From: Branchiostoma belcheri
Lineage: Eukaryota > Chordata > Leptocardii > Amphioxiformes > Branchiostomatidae
Assembly: GCF_001625305.1 (NCBI RefSeq)
Contig: NW_017803854.1
Location: 2,343,361 to 2,407,360 of the forward strand
Length of the DNA stretch: 64,000 nt
Direction of reading: 5' to 3'
This document shows, in pieces, positions 12,801 to 24,800 of the stretch. The notes below the pieces were generated by a model. That model worked only from the letters and a program-made list of their open reading frames with translations. It had not been told where the DNA came from and made no database searches. Within the stretch, counting starts at the first letter, position 1; each line of letters opens with the position of its first letter. A program made the position numbers and the translations under genes.

Positions 12801-15800
12801 CCATACTTCCTAAACTCTGAGTGGTGCAGGTGATTTTCAATGTTTGTAACCTGCAGCAGTACAGGTTTTAGAAAAAAAGGATTTTAAGTCTAAAAAAGGT
12901 ATACAAAAGGAAATACAAAAATTTGTAATATCAAATGTTTCTGATCAGTTGTAAGTATGATAAATACATATACTTCCTAAATTCTGAGCGGTGCAGGTAA
13001 TACTTGTCTGGACTGCAGGTAAATGACAATGTTACCTGCACCAGTGCAGGTCTGAAAAAAAAATGTATTCAAAGCCAGTGTGTGTGTTTTACAACTAAAT
13101 CCTGAAAGCCTTACCCACTGAATCCCCTCTGTGATGCGCTCATCAGAGCAGTCAGACCGTACTTGTCAGGAACGTCCACCCCGACATCCCTGTGTGGAAC
13201 AAGAAATAAAGTCAGAACTATTCAAACAAACAACCCCCAACAGTAAACCTTGTACAGACTAGCTACTGGGAAATCTACGGTAGGTGGGATACAAAATATA
13301 TGTATAGCGAGGCTGCATTTTTTTTAAGGATGGGAGGAGTGGGGAAATGCCGATGGCCATGGATTGGGAATTTAGCACCAGACAAGCTGAAGATTTGGGA
13401 AGGACTGAGGGAGAGAGAAATGATTTCCGATTATGGATTAGTCATGGATGGAAACCTCTGTCAGGAAAGAATGCTTACAGAGATTGTTGCATGTTATTAA
13501 GCAAAGGACAAGAATGGACAGTGGTTCAGCAGGGGTTCTGAAGGGGGCCAAGCATGGACCCTTGAGGTACACAGCCACTGGACTGGGAAAGATCACCAAG
13601 GAAAACCATGATGGTAATAGACCAGGAAGAGATGAGGTTGTCAAGGACTTACGGTACACAGCCAGTGTTGGGATTTAAGCTGATCGCAAGGGGCAAACCA
13701 TGGTAAGAGACAAGGATACATGCAGAGGTTATTGGATGACAAAGGAAAAGCATGGGGTTCAGCATGGAACCTTGCAGTACACAGCCAAAATTGGGACAAA
13801 GGCAAACAATGGTAAGAAACCAGGAATACACGAGGCTGTTGGATGTTACATGTAAGCAAACAGGGCATGGATTGGATTCATCAGGGGTCCAAGCACAAAG
13901 CGTTGTGGTACACAGCCAAGATTGGGACTGAAGAATCACCAACGCAAACAAACCATGGTAAGAAACCAGCAATACATGAGGCTGTTGCCATGTTAAGCAG
14001 GGTATGGATGGGGTTATGAGCGGGTTGTATCCTATCCAGAACCATGCCAATCTAGTTCTATGCCTAAGGAGGTTCAGCTTAAGAGCAGGCACAGTTCTGG
14101 ATAGTCTCTATGTATCCAAGAACATAGATTTGCACCAGGATATGCATTCTGGATATACATGGACTATCCAAAATTGTGTCTGAGCATGGTTCTGGATAAA
14201 GCACGGTTCTGGATACAGCAGGGGGCCAAGCAAGGAGCCTTGCGGTACACAGCCAAGAGGGTAGCACTGGTTACCTCCGAAACCTGCACCACTTGGTCTC
14301 CCCATCCTCACTAGGAGAAATGTGTTCTGTGGTCTCTCTGCCAAGGGGGGGGTCAACAACATTTAGCCGTTAATTCCTGACTCTACAGTTTAAAGCAATT
14401 GTCACTGGCTTTTGATCATTATTGAAACTACATGTACTGGCAACTGAGGTGTAATCCATGATAGTTTCCACTCTCTGAAACAATTGCAAGATGAAAATTG
14501 CCAAGGCATGATCTACTAGACAAATTTGAAAACTATAGACGGGCTGTCATCTTAAATACATGTATGCAGATACAGCCTTATACAAGACAAAGTGCTGTGC
14601 ACAGTACATTATGGGTTCTGCGCAATTGCAGTACATTCTGCTGACATGTTAACGTTACCCCTATCCACAATACAATGATTCAATACAACTTCCTTTTACT
14701 TAATTTGAAGTGAGGATAAAAAGTATTGACTTCACACAGTAAAATTAATGATGATTTGAAAAGTTTTCCATGAAAAAGCTTGCCAGTCACCTACCCAGCC
14801 TCCAGAATCTGAATGACAGCTTGCACATCATTGTTGTTTACAGCCTTGTGCAGATGCTCCGATGTGAGAGGTTCTCCTGTAAATAACAACAAAACTGCCT
14901 GTAACTCACTGTAAGCAAACAAATAAACAGCAGCTTTAACCACGACTGCTGTCAACACCACCCAAATAATGTATGTTGTACCTTGGTGAAAACTAAGTTA
15001 CAAGTACAAGACTTAGTACAACGAAGTACATGTAGTATTCCCACTTGTGTATAGGTAAAGGTCCCATAGCCTTTTTGAGGCAATGTGTTGTTAATCAATT
15101 CACTGTGTCTAGGACACGGTATTGGAAGACGGAGACTCTAGATCTTCAGCTTTTGACCTCCCCAACTGAAGTCATGTACCCATTTGTCACCTGGGTGGAG
15201 TGAGCACAGTTGTGTAAACTGTGCTCTATCTGAAAGATACAGAGTCTAGCCAAGAATGCAAGGAATCAACCCGGTGACTTCTCTATCCCATATCTGCTCT
15301 CCTTAGCCACAAAGTGTGTCCTACATGATGCGACCAAACGAAGCAAAATTACTATTTCTGCACCTTCTTCAAGTTCTTGTTCACAAACCTGGTTTCAGGA
15401 TGGCGTCATCATCGTCACTGTCAACATCGAAATATTGAGGATCCATCACAAAAGACACGTGTCTCCTCACAAGTGGTCTTGTCACAGATTTAGCCTCCCT
15501 TTTTTCTCTGTAATCTTTATCTACATCGATAAACTCCTCGCTAGACGAATCCCCGTCTTCACAAAACATGACCGTATGCTTTCCCTGGGAGGCCATACTG
15601 GTGATTATGATATGATGGTGAGTAAGACTTGCTGGATATTGTTTGAAATGACTGTGACCTTTGCGTCCATGGTAACACTAATCCCCAGAAGACCTGGGGT
15701 TATCCCGTAGCTAATTAATCTCAAGCTTCCAAGGGGAACGTCATCATGACATTAGAATGACTGAGACATATGAAAGCTGTCTTAAAATAACATCTGGTTT

Positions 15801-18800
15801 ATCTTAAATTTTCCTTCAGAAATTTTTAAATGTAATTGCAGATATTGAGATATTTTAAGCCTGTATTGCAGAGCATACCATGCATTCTATCATCTGACGA
15901 AGGAAACAGCAACATAAGGTATCAAAGGTATGCAGCATCAGAAAAAGTCATGCTAGAGGATTTATGGAATAATTGCATAAGTAACCGTTACTGTTATTTG
16001 AATGAAAATATTATAAACCTTACAGGGCTCAAAATACTGGGTGCAGATGCAGGTTAATGCAGGTATAATTGGAGCTGTGCAGGTATTGCTCCAGTTTTAC
16101 CAATTGCACTAACCTGCATATACACGTGGTAACAGGTACTTCTAGCCCAGAAGACATTTGTTGATAGCTTGGGTGCCATCCCATTTGCATGCAGGGGCTC
16201 TCTAAAAATAGTCTGGAAATGGTTATATCATTTTGGTTTGGTTATGATGTCATGTAATGAGTGAGTATGGGAGCCCCGGGATACAAACAGGATGGCACCC
16301 AGGCTAATTTCTTGAGCCATTCAGAATGTATATATAACACTGTTACTTACGTGTAGTGGACACTGTGATCGCCGGACTGAAGCCGCTGGCCTCTTCATCA
16401 TTGACAGCCCGGAGTCTGTACCTGTACTGGGTCAGCGGGTCCAGACCTTCTATTGTGTACGTCTTCGCATAGCCTCTGTTCATCACACAGAACAAAAAAC
16501 AGATACTTCAGTTTTTGGCAAAAGCATCTCACAAATGACAGGGTTGCTATACACTACTACGTATTGAAATAAAGAAACCGGTAATTTTTGTGTGTGTGCA
16601 CTAGAGGCCAATAAGTACCGGTATATACGGAAGCAATCCATCATGATCAGTGGAGTTCCAAATTTCATCTGCAATACTTTAATTTGATTGAAGAGCCCTT
16701 AATACTTTGAAGTATGGGCTTGAGATTTTTCTTCTTAGGCCCGATTTAGACTAGAAACGCTTAAGGGGTTTTGGCCAGGGAAACGTTTCGGAACGGTTAA
16801 CCGTTCCCGGTCTAAAGAGGAAAAAACGGTTTGTTTTGGGTTTTTGCGGACCGTTTCCGAAAACCACCTCCATCGTGGTTTTCGACCGTTTCAGAACCCT
16901 TCAGCGGGGGGTCCGAAACGCTTTTTGCTAGGTCTAAAGTCAAAGGGTTTCTTGAAACTATAAACCAGGTCACGTGTCATATGCTAATCACATGCTAATA
17001 AGCCCGCGCGCGTCCATTTTCTGCTAGATTCGCGCCATATTCGATTGTGTCCATTTTATATCATGTATTTCTCGAATTTTCGTCATCCTTTATGTCTGGG
17101 GGGATGGCAGAAGGCCAGGGGAGGGTCTGGACCCAAGAATAGACCCGCTGCTTGATCAGCTCGTGGGCCGATCAAACTATACAATCCCGCTTGGAGACCT
17201 CGCGTAATAGGGAGGGCATACAGATGCTTGTGGACGGGCTGGCGGCTGAGGGGTATTTACGCACCCCAAATCAGGTTCGGGCGAAGTTCAAGGCCCTGAA
17301 ACAAAAGTATCATAAGGCCAATGAGGCAAACCGTAGAAGCGGTTTGGGGAGGTCATCATAGGTCACTGTGGGTCAGAAACATCCTGCGCCACGAGCGGCC
17401 CGAAACGCTTCCGCCTCTGTGTCTAAAGACGAACCGTTTTCTGTGGCGAAACGTTTCGTACCGTTTCGAAACGGTATACCGTTTCCAGTCTAAATCGGGC
17501 CTTAGATATCACCTAGAAGACGACACCCCAAGCTACAGTAAAGAATGTACAATGAGGAACACCTGGTTTCGTTATCAAATGTCTCCCAGACAACCCATAT
17601 GGAACTGTGGCATTTTACGACATACATAAGATAAAGAGTACATTCACCAGTGTTCGAAATACCTGTCTGCAGTCTGCAATCTGCAGATAGATTTTCAAGA
17701 TTGCAGAAGAAAAATTTATACAATCTGCAATTTTGAAGCAGGAAAAATTGGCACTTGGCATTTGGTGCTCTTGGCCCCAAGGACAGACAACACTTAAGCT
17801 CCTGTTCTGAAACAACAGGAGCTTCTTCACTAATTTACATCAACCTTGTCTTGACTTGTCTATCTTTTGTTTCCTTTTGGACTTCCAAAAATTTGTCTTC
17901 ACTAATTTGCATATCAATCAATAGTTCATGCTTATAAACTTGCAAGATTGTAGTATGGAGGCTAGTGTATTGCAGAAAGTATTTCCAAATTGCAGAACAA
18001 AATTTTGACTCTTCTGCAATATTGCAGAGCACTGAAAAAGAGTATTTCGACCACTGTTCACTCAGCAGCTTTTAACTGTGGCTTGACCACAAGCATAATA
18101 GAGGCCTCTTTAAGTGTAAAATAACCAAGATACAGCTGACGACAGCAAACCTTTTAGGACCTCTTATATAAATGTACATGTACGACACTGGGACAACACT
18201 TCTTTGATGCTAAGTACATTCACACAAATGTAGGTTAACCCATATGCAGGGCTCGAAATACTTTTTTCAGCCAGGTGGCGCATGTTGCCACCTGAGTCAA
18301 AAGCCAGGTGGCGCCATCAGTATTCAAGTGGCAACACTTCCAAGTTATCATTTTCTTCAAATCTGCTACTTATATCTATTACGTTTTCTTCTAGTTAACT
18401 ACTTAAGTTTTATGTTATAAAATAAATGTAAAGAACACAAAAGCTCTCAAACAACAATGTTTTAATAAAGAATGCCACCTTTACATCACTTCATCACAGG
18501 GCTGCCGCCGTGGGAATGCCACGCCTCTACATGGCAGCACACTTATGCGGGTGGTATTACGTGCGCCATGTTCTTCGTTTGCGCAAGGATAATGTTACTC
18601 TCATCTGCCAAATAAACATACCCCCCGGAATAAACATACCCCCCTGACAAATCTTCAAAATCTAATAAAAAATGGTATTAGTTCCCTTGATTTAAAAAAA
18701 AATTGGGCATAGGTTCCCCGGATGACCCCTAACCGGGGGCCAACGGTGCTTCCACAAGTTCAACAAGTGAACTTGGAGCAAATATTCCCAAAGGTGTTAC

Positions 18801-21800
18801 TGACATTGATATATTAAAAACTAAACCAAATCCTATTTCCCAAACAAATCACATATTGACACAGCTGAACAAATAAAAATGTGATCATGTTTATAAACTC
18901 CACTCAAAAACAATTTTTGAGAGACACTCGGGTCACGGTACTAAGCGTGATAATCTCTAATATCTCATCTGATTCTCCCAATATGTAAAGGGTCTTTACA
19001 ATGACAGCATCCAACCGCACATACATAGAAACAACAATATTACACAAGAAACCAATTAATTCGGGAAATTTCTCAGTTATGTTTGAAAATTAACCTTACT
19101 AAAATATAACTGAGTTTTTATTTCAGTTGTAGCCGAAAAAATATTTTTCATGCGTTTAAAGTATCGTTTTAGCACTGTAATATGTACTTATTACATGTAT
19201 CTATACATTTGGATGCTATCTTGACCTTTGACCATTGTTATTGTGAAAACAGGTCGGCCATGTTGTCTTTCTCGCCGTGAATTTTCGAGCCGTTTTTTCG
19301 AGCAAATTTCAACCGTTTTAAACATTTTACGGCCTCAAAAACTCATATAACGAGGAAAACAAGTTGTAGTTGTTATTTTCATGCGTAACATTTCTTCTGG
19401 GGATGGATTATTTTTCCGCCGAGCTGCCGAAAACTTAGCGTCGCATGCGGTCGGTCGGGCGGCCGGCAGGATTTTGTATCGGCGCGCTTTGCATGTAAAC
19501 AAGGACAGTCGGAGTTGTTTACATGAAAATTTTGTTGTGAAACGCCAGCGAGGTGTCTGATTTTCTACCAATGAGAACGTTTTCTTTGTGGCGTCATGGC
19601 GAGATCGACAATTCATCGTCAATTCACAAGATTGTGCCGACAATGGGGCCCGATCCATGCGATTAGCGGCTCGATCCACGCAAATTATAGGTGGCGCATC
19701 GCGCCACCTGAGTTTAGGAATAAGTGGCGCCAAGCAAAATCAGGTGGCGCCGCGCCAGTGCGCCACCGGGTATTTCGAGCCCTGCCATATGGATCTGTGG
19801 CATTTTGTGACATATACATGTAAGTACATTCAAGCATCAGCTTTTACTGTGGCTTGACCACATACGTAATGAAGGCCTCCATAAGTATAAAACAACCCGA
19901 TACAGCTGACGACAGCAAAACAAACCTCTCAGAGCTGCCATATTATAAGTCTTAATGGATGTCCCCTGGACAGTGGGACAACACTTGTGTGATGTGAAGT
20001 ACATCCACACACATGTAGGGTAACGTGTTGTTACATGATGAATAGCACTCAACACTGCAGGGACAGGTTTATATGGGGGATGGGACAGGTCGCAATTTAA
20101 TGGCATGAACACAATTCAATTTCCTGGTTCCTCATAGTGCTTGCTTTTTGGTAACAGTGCCTTTCCCAAGGACACATGAGGGAGAAGGGATTCGAACCCA
20201 GAACCTTCAGGTTCTAATCTAACTTCTAAGACAACAACCCTAACCACAAAACCACCTTTAATTGAAAGTTCAACATTCTTCGTGGCTCCCTTGGTAGCAC
20301 TTGGGGTTAACACAGAAGGTCAGTTTTTTTTTCTTGGCAACTTCACTGGTTTCCTGCAAAAATCTAAAAACCAACAAATCAAATTGGCGTGGCCTAATGG
20401 GTGACTGTTTACATTCTAGAGTTCTTCTTCTTTGTGGCATGGTGTGTTAGGCCAAAGGAACAGAACCCAGCTCAGGAAAAATGCCAGCTTCTCAACAATG
20501 GCCCTGCACATGTTTTAAGGGAGCTTTTAGCACTTTGCAAAATACATTAACGGGCATATATAGTTACAACATTGTTGGGATGTATGCCTATAGAGGATGC
20601 ACGGAAACCGTTTGACGTCTTTGCTTGCTCAGGTACAATTTAACGTTAACAGCCATCAGCATTAAGTGCCCAGATGTGACACCTGTGTTTAAAAGATCAA
20701 AGGAGACAGTGGTAAACTTGCAACAGGATCAAAAGGTAAGGCCTAACAAAATAAATGTTGTGTTTCCTATTACAGTCCAGAAAAAATTAGGGTCGGTAGG
20801 TAGGGATTCACTTTTTTTTTTAGTCAAAGCCGGGACAATGAACGTATGATCTGTTTGTACTACACAGACAGGGATCTCCCCAGAAATTCGGCGGGGGGGA
20901 GGTCTGGAGGGGGGGGGGNNNNNNNNNNNNNNNNNNNNGGGGGGGGGGGAAGCTATTGCATTTTGTCTTTTCCAAACACAAATGGAGGTCATTTCCTGCA
21001 ACTTCAGTTCTACATTTTCTGTACAACTGCAGATGTATAAGGCAGTAGAAAGGTTCAAGATCTGTACTTAATTATCCTCATGTTCAAAAAAATTACTACC
21101 CTTAATTTTGAAAAAATTGGGCATAGGTTCCCCGGATGACCCCTAACCGGGGGCCAACGGTGCTTCCACAAGTTCAACAAGTGAAAAATACATGATACAA
21201 AATGTACATGTATTTACTACCTGGAACTTGGAGCAATTTATTCCAAAGATGTTGACTGACATTAATATATTAAAAACTAAACCAAATCCTATTTCTCAAA
21301 CAAATCACATATTGACACAGCTGAACAAATAAAAATGTGATCATGTTTATAAACTCCACTCAAAAACAATTTTTGAGAGACACTCGGGTCACGGTACTAA
21401 GCGTGATAATCTACTAATATCTCATCTGATTCTCCAATATGTAAAGGGTCTTACAATGACAGCATCCAACCGCACATACATAGAAACAACAATATTACAC
21501 TAAGAAACCAATTAATTCGGGAAATTTCTCAGTTATGTTTGAAAATTAACCTTACTAAAATATAACTGAGTTTTTACTTCAGTTGTAGCCGAAAAAATAT
21601 TTTTCATGCGTTTAAAGTATCGTTTTAGCACTGTAATATGTACTTATTACATGTATCTATACATTTGGATGCTATCTTGACCTTTGACCATTGTTATTGT
21701 GAAAACAGGTCGGCCATGTTGTCTTTCTCGCCGTGAATTTTCGAGCCGTTTTTTCGAGCAAATTTCAACCGTTTTAAACATTTTACGGCCTCAAAAACTC

Positions 21801-24800
21801 ATATAACGAGGAAAACAAGTTGTAGTTGTTATTTTCATGCGTAACATTTCTTCTGGGGATGGATTATTTTTCCGTCGAGCTGCCGAAAACTTAGCGCCAT
21901 GCCGCAACCATGCGATCGGGCGCGGCCGGCCGGCGGGAGTTTTACTTTGTATCGGTGAGCTTTCGCGATGTAAACAAAGACAGTCGGAGTTGTTTACATG
22001 AAAATTTTGTTGTGAAACGCCAGCGGGGTGTCAGATTTTCTACCAATGACAACGTTTTCTTTGTGGCGTCATGGCGAGATCGACAATTCATCGTCAATTC
22101 ACAGGATTGTGCCGACAATGGAATTGAATAGCGGCCCGATCCGTGCAATTAGCGCTCGATCCACGCCGCCCGACCGAAGAAAATTGGAATGACGAACACA
22201 TTTATCGGGGATAAAATCCCCAATTTTGAAAACCGACCACTAGCCGCTCGAAATTTTTGGTCGGCCCAAAAAAGGCTAGGGTCAGGGGGGTTTTTCATAG
22301 GGTCGGTCGGGTAACCGGAAACACAACATTTTTTTTCCTAGGCCTAAAGGTGGATTTGTAAAGGAACAAGACGGGACGTCTGCAACATTCTGAAATGCAA
22401 CTTTAGTACACATGTATCGTTTTATTGGCAGTGATGAACATTAGAACTCAACATTATTTATTTGGAACTGACATACGGAAATGTATGGTTCAACCCTTGT
22501 CCTGCTGGCATTTTTTCTACGATATTTTCAAATACACGTGTAATTTGGTGTCATAGACCCTTCAATTTTATGCCCTGCAGTGGCATAGTTACTTCCTCAT
22601 TCGTTGCGTTTCGCTGCGGTGTGATGTGTTGCACAAGAAACACCCCCAAATCGTACATATACAGGGTACTATATAGATGGTACTGTATGTGCAACCCATA
22701 TATGTATGGCTCCACAGGACAAGGGTGTTTAATACAGTCAAACCTGTACCAGTGACCACCTGTACAAAAAAGGACCACCTGGCCAACGTGACCACTTTTT
22801 TCACTGTCTTGAATACTCACACGTAGATGGTAGCGAAGCCCTTGTTCTTGTCCTCCTCCTGCAGGCAGAAATGAACCCTCCCCCCGTTGCCGGTGTCTCC
22901 TGCTCCCCCGTCTGTCCATGCCTGTGCGTGGTCCCAGTACAGCTCAATACTGTGGTGTGTCACCTTCCCTACGATGGGTGGGTCTGGTCGGGCTGGGGCT
23001 GCATATGGAAGAAGAACATATTGTATGACTATGAATCTGATCTCCACAACACAGGCAGAAAATACTGGGTGAATGTGTACAATGTACCTTAGTGCGGGTA
23101 AACTTCGGACTGTGCAGGTATTTCTGCTGACAACCTGCACCTCATCTGCACTGGTCCATGTACTGGGTTTACAGATTTTGTTTTACATCATGTCAAAACT
23201 CAAAGGCATGAGGCATTGCACTTGCAGCATGCTCCCCTTGAAAATTCTGAAATTTTGATACCCACCCACCCCTAGAACCAGTAATTTTATGCATTCTGAG
23301 TGGCAAATTTTGCAGGTAGACAAATTGAATATAAGTTTCGTGAACACACTGATTTTTGACAGTTTAAGATGAATCATGGAATCAATCCTCAAGCAAATGA
23401 TTTAAATTTTCAGGAAAGCAGCACTGATTCTTAGATCAAATTAACAGGTGGCAGAAAACATTTGATTTTCTACATTGAGAGACTACAATGTAAGTGGGAG
23501 AGCAGATCTAGAGAGGGTTCAAAAGATGAACACTTAGAGTCCATTCCAAGTCACCGTGCGGGTTTTTTAATCATATTTCTAATATTTTCCAATTAGTTTC
23601 AAATAATTCAAAAATATTATAAATATTCTGAAATTATTATAAAAAATGGAAGTACCTGAGTAGCATGTTTTCGAAAATGTTAGAATCATTTGCAAAAATT
23701 TTGAAAGTGGCAATCAAATGGGATCTTAATTTCAAAATGTTTACAAACACAATTTGAAATTCGAAAAGTTTCGAAATTTTTTCGTAAAAGAAGAATTGCC
23801 TGTTATCAATCAAGCGCTAATCCCGATCCACAGGCGGCTGTTTATGTTTAGACCTCGCGCGGCGGGACGTCCGCGGCCATCTGGACGGGCGGATCGCAGT
23901 TTTTCCCAGCGCCAGCCTTGTCGGCGATTTTCTACAGCGCGTGCTTCGTATTTTCGTCGGTTTCAACAAGCTTCAGCTTATTTATCGGGCTTGATTTCTA
24001 GCGCTGTTTTGTGTTTTACCGGCCAATGTTAGCGCGGTGCGTATATATATGGAAATGGCCCATGGAAACCCAGCTCGGTACGCTGACTTCCGGGTATCGC
24101 CGGTTTATTTTTATCTGGCTCGAACAACAAAATTACACTACAAATCGGCGCATAGAAATTGTCCCGAAAATTCTTTTAGAGTCTAATCACCCTTTCTTTG
24201 ATAGGATGTTGCTAATTAGTCGTAGATAAAACGTAGAAAGCAGCGAAAATGTGCCTCTTCGCGCGGCCGGCTCGATATCGCTTATCCAATCGGAACGCAG
24301 GTCATGTGAGGTGAACCAATCAGAGCGCTGCTATTTACATATAAAAATGGCGCACGCATGGTTTTGTACAGCGATGTTGAGAACAAGTTTTTTTTACCGG
24401 GATTTTCATAGTTTTGACCGATTTTTTTTGGCACGCCGTGATTACGCTACAAATGACACACTAGAGGAGACAACAGATGAGTGATCATTTTACAATCGAC
24501 GAGAACGTTTGATGAATGAAACAGGAATGAAATCTTGCTGATTGCGATTTGTTTTTGAAAATTTGTCTCGTGTTTGTAACGTTCACTCAAGGAGGTTCTT
24601 GGTTTTAACCGTAACATGAAAGATATGAACACGCTTCTGTACATATCTTGATGTTTTTTGACGTGATTTGAACTAGTGTGGGGGAAGTTGGGGGAAGGCA
24701 GTCGCGGGGGGAAGCGGAGAGGCTTGATAAATTTTCGAGAGCAAGTTCCGCGCACTGGATTTGATTTCTCACGCGGCCGTTTGGGTGGGTGTTTGTTTAC

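Noticed and set aside
19588..19857. Open frames in the shared transposon core ([11 protein letters not shown]...)
   Set aside because: Frames differ between the two core copies and end in the inverted-repeat region; no transposase motif.
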